From: CAG-964 sp902789345
Lineage (GTDB): Bacteria; Bacillota; Clostridia; Oscillospirales; Acutalibacteraceae
Direction: 5' to 3' (one strand)
Assembly (NCBI GenBank): GCA_052117325.1
Contig: JBQKJJ010000014.1
DNA: 64,000 nucleotides
The translations under genes and the position numbers were made by a program. A model generated the notes under the pieces. The model worked only from the letters and a program-made list of their open reading frames with translations, did no database searches and was not told the origin of the DNA. Below are positions 15,974 through 24,122 of this stretch, piece after piece. Each line of letters opens with the position of its first letter. Within the stretch, counting starts at the first letter, position 1.

Positions 15974-16823
15974 CGAACTATTCAAGAAAAAAACTGTGCT
16001 TTCCTTTGAGGTTTTTCCTCCAAAGAAAAGCTCGCCTATAAACACTATTTACGATACCCTGGAGGGGCTAAAGGATACTTCACCTGACTTTATAAGCGTT
16101 ACCTACGGAGCAGGCGGAAGTAAAAACCGAAATGCAACCTTTGAAATAGCCAGTGAAATTAAAAACAAATATCACATAGAAAGCGTTGCCCACATACCGG
16201 GAATAGGCCTTACAAAGGACGATGTTCTTGAAAAACTGGGTGAACTTCAAGATAAGGGTATCGAAAATATACTTGCCCTTAGAGGGGATATTCCCCAAGA
16301 TTATGACGGCAACGGCGACTTTAAATATGCCTGTGACCTAATTTCTTTCATAAAAGAGCACAGCAATGTAAATATTATAGCCGCCTGCTACCCTGAGGGG
16401 CATATTGAATGCGAAAGCAAAATTAAAGACATTCACCATTTGAAAACCAAGGTAGACGCCGGCGCAAGCCAGCTTATGACGCAGCTATTTTTTGATAACG
16501 ACTACTTCTATTCCTTTAGGGACCGTTGTAGTTTAGCCGGTATTGATGTGCCTATTGAAGCCGGAATTATGCCTGTGGTAAATAAAAAGCAAATAGAGCG
16601 AATGGCTACCCTGTGCGGTGCAACAGTGCCTAAAAAATTCAGGGCGATTATGGACAAATACAGCGACAATCCTGTTGCTATGCGTGACGCAGGCATTGCA
16701 TATGCTATTGACCAAATTGTTGACCTAATTGCTCAGGGTGTAGACGGTATACATCTATATACTATGAACAACCCATACATAGCGCAAAAAATATACAGTG
16801 CTGTTCACAGGCTGATAGCATAA
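15963..16823 (+). CDS. metF: 5,10-methylenetetrahydrofolate reductase
   Basis: 286 residues from ATG 15963, which overlaps the metE stop and gives the canonical start MKTNELFKKKTVLSFEVFPP. The FAD-binding TIM-barrel motifs are seen: SFEVFPPKK, SVTYGAGGS, NILALRGDIP, AACYPEGH, DAGASQLMTQLFFDND, GIMPVVNKKQ. The enzyme reduces methylene-THF to 5-methyl-THF, the methyl donor for homocysteine. Coupling to metE supports a methionine-synthesis role. No S-box, T-box or other methionine-type leader is visible in the short 88-bp region before metE. Confidence 0.93.
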   Translation: MKTNELFKKKTVLSFEVFPPKKSSPINTIYDTLEGLKDTSPDFISVTYGAGGSKNRNATFEIASEIKNKYHIESVAHIPGIGLTKDDVLEKLGELQDKGIENILALRGDIPQDYDGNGDFKYACDLISFIKEHSNVNIIAACYPEGHIECESKIKDIHHLKTKVDAGASQLMTQLFFDNDYFYSFRDRCSLAGIDVPIEAGIMPVVNKKQIERMATLCGATVPKKFRAIMDKYSDNPVAMRDAGIAYAIDQIVDLIAQGVDGIHLYTMNNPYIAQKIYSAVHRLIA

Positions 16824-16880
16824 TAAGATTATACCGCTGTATACTTCTAAAACTCCTTATTTTAAACGAATCATATATTA

Positions 16881-16925
16881 AAAAGTGCGATGACTAAAAT
16901 TAAGTCATCGCACTTTTACTTTTTT
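16881..16925. terminator. Bidirectional terminator between metF and the PP2C gene
   Basis: AAAAGTGCGATGACT (16881-16895) and AGTCATCGCACTTTT (16903-16917), with T-rich flanks on both strands. Confidence 0.85.
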
Positions 16926-16956
16926 GTATAAATACAATATATTTCTTAATTAACGG

Positions 16957-18192
16957 TTATTTCATAATACATTGGATAATTAATGTATCATATTGACCTA
17001 TACCGTCCGATAAATCACTGTCTACTATTTCTATTCTTTCCTCAGGCGTAAGCTTGTATTGTTTTCCGTTTGCCGAAATTGTAACGGTGCTGTCCTCAAC
17101 AGATAAAATCTCCAGCTCCATAATGCCCTTTTGAAAGCCGTAGCAGCCAATCATATCAAGGCGCACTACCCCTTCATTTGCTTCAATTTCTTTTTTCTGT
17201 ATATAATCGTCAGAAACCGACGGCGCCCCCAAATTACCTGCACGGTATATTTTCAGGTAAGGCTCCTTTTTCTTCTCATATAAAACTGCATTATCCTTTA
17301 TATGCTCAATATCAAGAATACATCCTACAGACATATCATCTGCACTGCCCTGCGCCGAAAGGGTTGGTAAATAATCCGCAAGTGCCTTTGCCGCCTTTTC
17401 TTCTGTTTCGTCGGCAAAGGAGGTCATTACCACACGGTAAAAATTATGCAAATGCCTTTCATTTGTAAAGCTGTCGTCAATGCCGTCGCTGCCTACAAAT
17501 ACGGCGGCAGGAAGCTCACGGCTGAAGAAATAGCGAAATTCACTGCCGGCATTGGAATCGCATATAGATGTTGTAATATTTAAAAAGCACTGCTCATCCC
17601 ACGGAATAGGCTCGGAATCAGCTCCCACTTTGTCAAACACAACGCATTTTCCGTCGCCAATATGAACGCCAAACCAAAAGTCCTTGGTAACCACCACACC
17701 TATAAGTGTAGCGCCGTATGCAGACTGTACCTTTTCGCCCTTTGTATAGCGAGCCTTAGCCTTGTGGGACACCTCTGCCATTTCCTCCTCTGTAAAAGGA
17801 TTTGCGGCAATATCCTCATCCACAAGAATATTCCAGTTAGTTACCACACTGCGCATAAACCAACGCATTTGTTCGCCGATTTGCTTGTCTGTTTTGCACG
17901 CATTCAGTGCATCGGCAAAATTTTTGGCCTTGTTTTTCAGAAAAGTTTCTGTTGAATGTTCCTTTGGCTCCTCCTCCGAAAGTGCAAATGCATTTTCTAC
18001 ACAGCGGCAAAAGGCCTCCGAGGCAAACCGGCTTCCCCTGTCAGAACGGAAATAATCCTCACCGCCGTGTCCGTCTGAAACAACTGCCAACGTATAGTTT
18101 TCCGCCTCTATGCTCATAGAATAATCCTGACAGACCGTTCCTTTTTTAATGTGGGACGCACCTATGCTTGTAAAATGAAAGCTGCGGTACAT
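16957..18192 (-). CDS. PP2C-family protein phosphatase (TerY-P cluster)
   Basis: 411 residues from ATG 18192 (MYRSFHFTSIGASHIKKG); a TTG at 18210 is a less likely start. PP2C metal-binding motifs are present: VVSDGHGGEDYFRSDRGS at about 35-55, HIGDGKCVVFD, FVGSDGIDDSF and a SADDMSVGCI motif. The C-terminal ~100 residues are an extra region (MIGCYGFQKGIMELEILSVE) unlike plain PP2C enzymes. The start is five bases after the vWA stop, so the genes are coupled. With the kinase and vWA proteins it forms the phosphatase arm of a TerY-P triad, predicted to control phosphorylation of a shared partner under stress. Confidence 0.88.
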   Translation of the reverse strand: MYRSFHFTSIGASHIKKGTVCQDYSMSIEAENYTLAVVSDGHGGEDYFRSDRGSRFASEAFCRCVENAFALSEEEPKEHSTETFLKNKAKNFADALNACKTDKQIGEQMRWFMRSVVTNWNILVDEDIAANPFTEEEMAEVSHKAKARYTKGEKVQSAYGATLIGVVVTKDFWFGVHIGDGKCVVFDKVGADSEPIPWDEQCFLNITTSICDSNAGSEFRYFFSRELPAAVFVGSDGIDDSFTNERHLHNFYRVVMTSFADETEEKAAKALADYLPTLSAQGSADDMSVGCILDIEHIKDNAVLYEKKKEPYLKIYRAGNLGAPSVSDDYIQKKEIEANEGVVRLDMIGCYGFQKGIMELEILSVEDSTVTISANGKQYKLTPEERIEIVDSDLSDGIGQYDTLIIQCIMK

Positions 18193-18197
18193 ATTAA

Positions 18198-18968
18198 TCA
18201 CCAATCCCAATCTTCCTGATTTTCAGAGGAAACAGGGGTGTTTGCAATTTCTACGCCTCCTACAGGATCCTCTGCAACGGTAGTCTTAATAGCCTCAATG
18301 GTATCATTTTGTTTATTGGTTGCCTGGTCCACGCCGCCTTTGCCTACGCCGCTGGACTTTGAGCCTATCTGTGAGGCTGTAACGGAAACAAAACGAATCA
18401 TCTTTGTAAGGGCCTCTGGAGTATGAACTGTAATTACGGCTTCTTTGTTACCGGTAAATTCAGCCAAAACATCTTTGTTGGCGTCGTCACCTATAGCAAC
18501 AGCTACTTTAATGGCCTTTTTAAACCAGTTGTTTTCCTTAAGCCTGCCAAGCTCCTTTTGGTACTCGTCGGTAGGCTCACCGTCGGACAGCAGGAAAATT
18601 GCCGGGGCAAAAGAACCTGCCACATCACTCATAAAAGCCTTGCGGGAAAGCTTTTCATTCAGCATTTTGCACATTTCACCAAAGTCGGTTAAACCGTCTG
18701 CATTCAGATGATTCCACCTGAAATCTGCGGCATCCATAGGTGCCGGCGTTATCCAACGAGCACCGTTTGAAAATTCAAGTACGGCAATTTTAATTGCTGC
18801 ATCTGCGTTATCGCTTGAAAGCTTGCAAATTTCCGGAATAACCTCTTCTACTGCAGAATTCAGCGTTCCTATTTTGCTTCCGTCCATACTGCCTGATGTA
18901 TCCACCAGAAAGAATAGCGTCATAGTTCTGCGTGCAACCTTTACCGCATTTTCGTATATACCTGCCAT
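18198..18968 (-). CDS. von Willebrand A domain protein, TerY-like
   Basis: 256 residues. A vWA fold with an intact MIDAS site: FFLVDTSGSMDGSKI (DxSGS) at about 19-33, a TDFGEM threonine near 93, and FLLSDGEPTDEY (aspartate) near 127-138. The C-terminus (about 195-256) is a low-complexity polar tail ending in WDW. The TerY family lies in operons with a PP2C phosphatase and a zinc-ribbon kinase; the metal-site vWA domain is thought to scaffold these. The ATG follows GGAGG and the gene lies between kinase and phosphatase, 25 bp after the kinase. Confidence 0.88.
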   Translation of the reverse strand: MAGIYENAVKVARRTMTLFFLVDTSGSMDGSKIGTLNSAVEEVIPEICKLSSDNADAAIKIAVLEFSNGARWITPAPMDAADFRWNHLNADGLTDFGEMCKMLNEKLSRKAFMSDVAGSFAPAIFLLSDGEPTDEYQKELGRLKENNWFKKAIKVAVAIGDDANKDVLAEFTGNKEAVITVHTPEALTKMIRFVSVTASQIGSKSSGVGKGGVDQATNKQNDTIEAIKTTVAEDPVGGVEIANTPVSSENQEDWDW

Positions 18969-18993
18969 TGTAATTTCCTCCGAATTTAAAATT

Positions 18994-20301
18994 TTATTTA
19001 CTGTATTCTATAATTCCGATACAGTTTGGAAAATGAATTGCTTTTATTGCCGTTATAGGGGCAATTTGACCCTTGGCAATAGGCTTAAGGGTACCGTCAA
19101 GTGTTTCTACATTCCACACTATATCGCTGACATTTCTAAGTCCCCACATTGCCGGATTTTTAGGATTGCGTTCTACCTCGCCTATAACCTGGGTAAAATC
19201 GTCACTATCTTTATCAATATGACATCGGTACATTTTTACACCAGGGAACAAAGCCAAACCATATTTATGATTATGGCAGTTTAGAACAGGAGGTTTTGGT
19301 ATTTTCTTGCCGCAGTTGACGCAGTTTGCATCGCCTGCAACATTAATAAAGGTTTCCGACCCGCAAGGACAGGTGATAATTGTATCACGAAGTCTTGTAA
19401 AGGCAAGCTGCCAGTCATTGTCTGTCATACGGGTTGTTTTACCTGTCATAGCGTCTTTTGAAAGCGCCGTAATAAATTTATTTTGAATAAATTGCGGATA
19501 CAGCGGCCAGAATTTTATAGCATTGGAATGAACTCCACGCACCGGTCTGTTACTGTCGTCTGTAGGGTCATAAATAAATATAGGGTCTTTGCCGTAATAC
19601 TTTAGCTCCAGCTCCTCAGTAAGGCAAGGTGCCTCCACAACACGCTTTCCCTCAAGAGGGTGGTCAAGGAATAGCAAACGGAACAGCACCACAGCCAAAG
19701 AAAATCGGTCTGTCATAACATCGGGGCGCTTTAGGTTGCGAACTACCTCCGGCGCCATATATCTGGCCTTTCCTGCAATTCCCAAGCTTTCACCGTATGG
19801 TGCAACATTGTCATTGTCGCAAATAAGAACATCTCCGTTTGTAGGGTCAATAAAAAAGTTGCCGTCATTCAAATCCTGATAAGAAAAACCGTTGCGGTGC
19901 AGCTCACGGAACCCGTTGGTAATATTCAGTGCCGCATTAACCGCTGACGAAAGGGATTGAAAATGAACTTTAGCTAAAAGAAAATCAGAGAATTCACGGT
20001 AATTCTTTGGGCGAAGCTCCATAATATAGCCAAAGCTGCCGTCTACAGGCTGGGTAAGGTACAGCGGCCACAAAAAGGCTTTTGTGGGAGCGCCCTTATT
20101 TACATTATTTTCAAGATTTTGGTAAAATTTCTTTGGGTTTTGCACGGCTCCCTTATGGTACCATTTTAGGGCGTATTCCTTACCGCCTATGGCAACACGG
20201 TAAACTACACCTTGTCCCCCCTCGCCAAGCTTTTGGATAATTTCCGCATAAGAACCGTTGGCTAAGGGGATTTTATACCCTTTTGGATAATACTCTGCCA
20301 T
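18994..20301 (-). CDS. Ser/Thr-type protein kinase with C-terminal zinc ribbon
   Basis: 435 residues. The kinase domain (about 10-310) has the glycine loop LGEGGQGVVYR, the lysine in YALKWY, a catalytic loop altered to SYQDLNDGNFFI (D and N kept), metal-binding DNDN in place of DFG, and GKARYMAPEV. A treble-clef/zinc-ribbon follows (CPCGSETF and CVNCGK, about 328-348). The final ~80 residues (MYRCHIDKDSDDFTQVIGEV) resemble the TerY-C type tail. Cytosolic, no membrane helix. It is the kinase arm of the triad with the following vWA and PP2C genes; the DFG change is typical of this clade and does not by itself mean inactivity. Confidence 0.85.
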   Translation of the reverse strand: MAEYYPKGYKIPLANGSYAEIIQKLGEGGQGVVYRVAIGGKEYALKWYHKGAVQNPKKFYQNLENNVNKGAPTKAFLWPLYLTQPVDGSFGYIMELRPKNYREFSDFLLAKVHFQSLSSAVNAALNITNGFRELHRNGFSYQDLNDGNFFIDPTNGDVLICDNDNVAPYGESLGIAGKARYMAPEVVRNLKRPDVMTDRFSLAVVLFRLLFLDHPLEGKRVVEAPCLTEELELKYYGKDPIFIYDPTDDSNRPVRGVHSNAIKFWPLYPQFIQNKFITALSKDAMTGKTTRMTDNDWQLAFTRLRDTIITCPCGSETFINVAGDANCVNCGKKIPKPPVLNCHNHKYGLALFPGVKMYRCHIDKDSDDFTQVIGEVERNPKNPAMWGLRNVSDIVWNVETLDGTLKPIAKGQIAPITAIKAIHFPNCIGIIEYSK

Positions 20302-20377
20302 ATTCTAATCTCCTTTCGTTTTACATTAAGCACTATTTAAAATTGTCAACCGATAAAAATAACTAAAGCACCTGTAT

Positions 20378-20608
20378 TTATGATTCTGCCTGAACAGCCG
20401 CGCTGTCGTCAAAGCCATAATCCTTTATCCACTCCACAGCCGGAGCATAACATAACTGTGCGGCTTCTGCTATCCACTGTGCCGCTTCGTTCATATCCTG
20501 AGGGCGCTCTCTGCCCAGTTCATAACAAATACCGAGTTGATACATAGCATAGGGCTTTCCTGATTTTGCGGCCTTTATAAGCTTTCTCATTTTTTTACTT
20601 TTACTCAT
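20378..20608 (-). CDS. Short Sel1-repeat protein, 76 aa
   Basis: A basic N-terminus (MSKSKKMRKLIKAAKSG) is followed by about one and a half Sel1-like units: KPYAMYQLGICYELGRERPQ and DMNEAAQWIAEAAQLCYAPA. Sel1 repeats are helical pairs that scaffold protein complexes. It lies between the HTH-like gene and the kinase in the same transcription unit, and the cluster contains a second Sel1 protein. A role as adaptor for the kinase is an inference from context. Confidence 0.7.
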   Translation of the reverse strand: MSKSKKMRKLIKAAKSGKPYAMYQLGICYELGRERPQDMNEAAQWIAEAAQLCYAPAVEWIKDYGFDDSAAVQAES

Positions 20609-20662
20609 AAGTCTGCCTCCTTTGGCATAGTAACCGTAGATATTTAATGAACTGTTTTCTTT

Positions 20663-21145
20663 CTAAAAAACATCAAATCCAAAGTGTAACAAAACCTCGT
20701 TTATATCAAAAAAGTCATATATTTTTTTATCAATACAAAATGCAATTATTAAGTCATAGTCGTTGGCAGGTGAAAGGCTGTAACCGGCGGAAGACAACAA
20801 CAGGTCTGCCTCATCACGACTTAACTCCAGAGCCAAACAAAGGGCAATTACTGTTTTTTTACTTGGAATATACTTCTCGTTACAGCGGATTTTAGAAAAC
20901 AAGCGTCTGTCTATGCGGGCTTTTTTATATATGTCACTGTCGTGCTGTTCTGTACGGTCAATAAGCAGAAAAAGCCTTTCGTTAAAGGTGAGATTACGGT
21001 TAAACTGCAAATAAAAATCCACCTCGCCGGCATCAATATCCATTAACTTGAAGTTTGGCTGGCACAGTTTTTCTGCTTCTGTCTGCGTATCTGCACCTCC
21101 CCTTTTCATATATAACTTACATTCCTGTATTAAACTCTTGCTCAA
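20663..21145 (-). CDS. Helix-turn-helix-like protein of the TerY-P cluster
   Basis: 160 residues. Residues ~60-125 (NERLFLLIDRTEQHDSDIYK, then KARIDRRLFSKIRCNEKYIP and SKKTVIALCLALELSRDEAD) have the Xre-like pattern of four to five helices with a late turn SAGYSL. This is a domain often annotated as an Xre-type protein beside bacterial kinase/vWA systems. The N-terminal 50 residues and C-terminal FDINEVLLHFGF are additional. It may regulate the operon or be a partner of the kinase. The ATG at 21145 has only a weak upstream site. Confidence 0.65.
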   Translation of the reverse strand: MSKSLIQECKLYMKRGGADTQTEAEKLCQPNFKLMDIDAGEVDFYLQFNRNLTFNERLFLLIDRTEQHDSDIYKKARIDRRLFSKIRCNEKYIPSKKTVIALCLALELSRDEADLLLSSAGYSLSPANDYDLIIAFCIDKKIYDFFDINEVLLHFGFDVF

Positions 21146-21236
21146 TTTTCTTCACCTGTCTTAAAATTCCTGTTCACATACAGTTATACATAAATTTACA
21201 TATAAAACAAGCATTTTTATTAATACCTAGATTTTA

Positions 21237-21896
21237 TTAATCAAAATGGACTTTTGGATTCATAATTATTTCAGACCTCCAAAACACGCCGTATTCACTT
21301 AATAATTTGGCTTTTAAATCAATCCTCTCAAAGGTGTGCATTTTATCAGCCCCGGCCTCGTCCATTTTGCGTTCAACCTCATCAATAACCGACAAATATT
21401 TTTCGCTTAACTCAATAGGGTCACGCTTAATAGAAGGATAGTTTTTTGAAACCTCTTCTTCAATTTTTATACGGCTGTTTTCCGGCAGTATTTCTGACAT
21501 TAGTTTAGACAAGTCTTCACAGGTATCCTTTTTATAGTAATTGCGAAGTCTTAGCGCCCTGTAGTAATCATCGTCACAGCCATCCTCTGTAAGTGAATAT
21601 CGGTTATACAGCTCTGACTGTAGTTCCAATACCCTTTTGCACATTTCTTCGGCATAAAGCACTCGGCACATTTTTTCGTACGAACCTGCCAAATACCTAA
21701 GTACAGATATACTGTCAGTCAGTGTGTCCTTGTCGTAAGGCTGTTCGGTATCAAGATGATTTTTGACAATATCCTGCATTACCTTTAAATACGGAGTGTC
21801 TTTATATGTAGGCGCTGAATATTCGTGCTCTTTCCCGTCCTCAATTTTCTGCAATAACTCTACCAGTCGCTTTTCATCTTTTTCTGTGTATGCCAT
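21237..21896 (-). CDS. Hypothetical helical protein of the TerY-P cluster
   Basis: 219 residues, almost all predicted helix, acidic, no membrane segment. A stretch LAGSYEKMCRVLYAEEMCKR with VLELQSELYNRYSL looks like a TPR-like helical pair, and the end (FERIDLKAKLLSEYGVFWRS) is conserved-looking but unrecognised. It sits second in the seven-gene minus-strand unit, with a good AGGAGG at the start. A scaffold or substrate role alongside the Sel1 proteins is a guess from context. Confidence 0.6.
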   Translation of the reverse strand: MAYTEKDEKRLVELLQKIEDGKEHEYSAPTYKDTPYLKVMQDIVKNHLDTEQPYDKDTLTDSISVLRYLAGSYEKMCRVLYAEEMCKRVLELQSELYNRYSLTEDGCDDDYYRALRLRNYYKKDTCEDLSKLMSEILPENSRIKIEEEVSKNYPSIKRDPIELSEKYLSVIDEVERKMDEAGADKMHTFERIDLKAKLLSEYGVFWRSEIIMNPKVHFD

Positions 21897-21970
21897 ATGT
21901 ACCTCCTGACCTGTTAGCGGTTTATGCTGTATGGTTCTGTTAATGTGCTCTTTTAAGGCATTTTTAATCT

Positions 21971-22375
21971 TTATTCCTTTGTATCAAAACCCTTGTTTAA
22001 TCTTTCTATTGCCTCCGGCATACCGGCATTGGCGGCAACTTCGCACATTGATTTAGCCTCTTCTGCGGTAATCCCTTCAACATTATGGTCCCACAGCACA
22101 GAAAACGCATAGCAGGAAAACAAATTGCCTAACTCCACTGATTTTCGCAAAAGGTCAATTCCCTTGCCGCAATCCGGCTCACAGCCCTGACCAAATATGT
22201 ACATCATTGCAAGCTGTCCCATAGCTCCACGGTGTCCAAGCTGGGTTGCTTCTGAAATGGAATTAAATGCAGAGTCCCAATAGCCGTTTGTAATTAATGT
22301 CATTCCCTCGGTGTACAGCATTTCCGCCCGTTCTTCCGGTGTTTGTTTTTTCTTTCTAAAAGGAAATAGTCCCAT
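21971..22375 (-). CDS. Sel1-repeat protein, first gene of the TerY-P cluster
   Basis: 134 residues from ATG 22375 (MGLFPFRKKKQTPEERAEML), chosen for its GGAGG; the ATG at 22420 adds a Cys-rich stretch with no support. Sel1-like units are seen at about 20-55 (YTEGMTLITNGYWDSAFNSI), 56-93 (GAMGQLAMMYIFGQGCEPDC, then GKGIDLLRKSVELG) and 94-130 (LFSCYAFSVLWDHNVEGITA, then EEAKSMCEVAANAGMPEAIERL). Cytosolic scaffold expected. As the first gene of the unit its upstream region (22376-22500) should hold the promoter, but I see no clear one. Confidence 0.75.
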   Translation of the reverse strand: MGLFPFRKKKQTPEERAEMLYTEGMTLITNGYWDSAFNSISEATQLGHRGAMGQLAMMYIFGQGCEPDCGKGIDLLRKSVELGNLFSCYAFSVLWDHNVEGITAEEAKSMCEVAANAGMPEAIERLNKGFDTKE

Positions 22376-22420
22376 ATTATATACCTCCAAACACATAGGG
22401 CAGTATTCCAGTAAACACAT

Positions 22421-22775
22421 ACCCTGCCACAGTTTTTATTCTAAAAATATTGTATCATACTATATTTATTTTTATGTCGCCTCGGCGATGACAAATTAGG
22501 TACTGCATACGCTTATTGTAATCGCAGACTGCAAGACATTCATCTTGCAAGCATTATACCATAAAGCTTACTATTTTACAATAGAACACCGTAATTTTTT
22601 AGTAATCATTCACAATCAGCCCACATAATTTATAATATACATTAAGCATTAGCGTAATATTATTAATATTTTTTCATTTATTGCAATATTAAACACCGTA
22701 TTAAGAAAAAACTGCCTAAATATATTTTGACAGTTTATTAAAATATATTTATATTTTACAGTAACAACAAAAAAT
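22421..22775. other. Gene-free A/T-rich spacer
   Basis: Very A/T-rich with no supported ORF on either strand; the longest minus-strand frame (22649-22849) has no ribosome site and overlaps the terminator. A CTTGCAAG-type short repeat near 22530-22550 is the only structure noticed. Confidence 0.5.
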
Positions 22776-22836
22776 AGGCTGTTATACTGATATTTCCCCA
22801 AGCGTTTGCTAAGGGTGCATATCATAATAACAGCCT
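22776..22836. terminator. Bidirectional terminator with a structured 41-nt loop
   Basis: AGGCTGTTAT (22776-22785) pairs with ATAACAGCCT (22827-22836). The minus strand continues ATTTTTTG and the plus strand TTTTTC. The loop itself folds (minus strand CCCTTAGC/GCTTGGGG). It ends the alcohol dehydrogenase transcript. Confidence 0.7.
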
Positions 22837-22877
22837 TTTTCATACACATATAGATGTGTATGTGTATACATTATAAT

Positions 22878-24008
22878 TTATATAGCCAAACTGTAGATTT
22901 CTGCTACCTCCTCTTTGCTGAATACCTTTGGTGCATTACTAAGATTGCCGGCGGATATTTTCATACAGTTGTCTGTCATCCACTGAACATCGTCCTGCAC
23001 AATACCAAGGTCACCCAGCTTAACATCAAGGTCAATGGCTTTTAAGAATTTTCTGATGCTGTCGGCACAGTCGGTTTCGTCTTTGCCGCCCAAAATTTTA
23101 GAAACCTCTGCAAACTTCTGCGGAAGTGCCGGTGCTAAGCGGTCAACTATAATAGGCGTAAGTGCCGCCAAGCCTCTGCCGTGCACAATATTTTTTAAGC
23201 CGGAGGCAGGGTGCTCCAGTCCGTGTGTCGCAGAAACTCCGGCAACACCTATTACCATACCGCCTAATGTAGCCGCCAGACTGACCGCCTCCCACGCCCT
23301 GTCGTTGTCATAGCCTTCCATAAGCATTGGCAAATTCCTTGCAATAAGCTTAATACCCAACAGTGCCTGTGCGTCTGTAAGAGGATTTGCCTTTTTGGAG
23401 GTATATGCCTCTAGTGAATGCGTAAAGGCGTCAAAGCCTACCGAGCACAGAATATGCTTCGGCATAGTTTTCATAACCTGCGGGTCAATAATAGAAACAG
23501 TGGGTAAAATATTCATAGTGTACAGTGCTTTTTTGTCCTTTGTTATGGGGTTGGTTAAAACCGCAATTTGGTTACCCTCACTGCCTGTTCCACAGGTTGT
23601 AGGTATTAAAATAATTGTAACAGCCTTTTTGCCCTGCTTTAACCCAAAAATATAGTCTGATATATCCCCATCGTTATTCATACAAAAGGCTATGGCCTTG
23701 GCTGCGTCCATAATAGAGCCGCCGCCTACTCCTAAAACAACATCACAGCCCTCTGCCCTTGCAAGCTCTACCCCCTCGTACACCGTAGAGGTAAGCGGGT
23801 TTTGTGTAACCTTGTCAAAAACCACAGAATCTACGCCGCTTTCTGTCAGCCTTGACACTACCCTGTCAAGAAGTCCCGACCTTTTTGTACTGCTGCCGCC
23901 TGTAACAACAAATGCCTTTTTGCCGTAATTCTTACATACCTCGCCTGCAAGCTCCGACTTTCCACTGCCAAACATAAGATTTACGGGAAGTGCATAATTA
24001 AAATCCAT
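22878..24008 (-). CDS. Iron-containing alcohol dehydrogenase
   Basis: 376 residues, group III Fe-dependent ADH. The NAD(P)-binding GGGS motif is in VVLGVGGGSIMDAAKAIAF at about 90-108. The metal ligands fall in GFDAFTHSLEAY (Asp and first His) and ATHGLEHPASGLKNIVHGRG. It interconverts an aldehyde or semialdehyde and an alcohol with NAD(P)H. It is the last gene of a unit that starts with an amino-acid ABC transporter and an aminotransferase, so reduction of the semialdehyde made by that transaminase (for example 4-hydroxybutyrate-type dehydrogenase activity) is a reasonable inference, but substrate specificity is not visible. Confidence 0.9.
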   Translation of the reverse strand: MDFNYALPVNLMFGSGKSELAGEVCKNYGKKAFVVTGGSSTKRSGLLDRVVSRLTESGVDSVVFDKVTQNPLTSTVYEGVELARAEGCDVVLGVGGGSIMDAAKAIAFCMNNDGDISDYIFGLKQGKKAVTIILIPTTCGTGSEGNQIAVLTNPITKDKKALYTMNILPTVSIIDPQVMKTMPKHILCSVGFDAFTHSLEAYTSKKANPLTDAQALLGIKLIARNLPMLMEGYDNDRAWEAVSLAATLGGMVIGVAGVSATHGLEHPASGLKNIVHGRGLAALTPIIVDRLAPALPQKFAEVSKILGGKDETDCADSIRKFLKAIDLDVKLGDLGIVQDDVQWMTDNCMKISAGNLSNAPKVFSKEEVAEIYSLAI

Positions 24009-24024
24009 TAAAACTACCTGCCTT

Positions 24025-24098
24025 TAAAAAATTATTGGGGCTTTGGCAAAGGTTTTATTCACCTCTACCTGCCCCAAGCTCACAGTCCTGCGACTGTG
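24025..24098 (-). terminator. Weak intra-operon terminator/attenuator
   Basis: On the minus strand TTGGGGC (24077-24071) pairs with GCCCCAA (24041-24035), followed by TAATTTTTTAAA. A second small stem CACAGTC/GACTGTG lies just upstream (24081-24098). Located between the aminotransferase and the alcohol dehydrogenase. Confidence 0.45.
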
Positions 24099-24122
24099 TA
24101 TTAAATAAAATTTAATTTACAA

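Noticed and set aside
22649..22849. Minus-strand 66-codon frame after the TerY-P cluster
   Set aside because: It overlaps the bidirectional terminator at 22776-22836 and has no ribosome site or recognised content.
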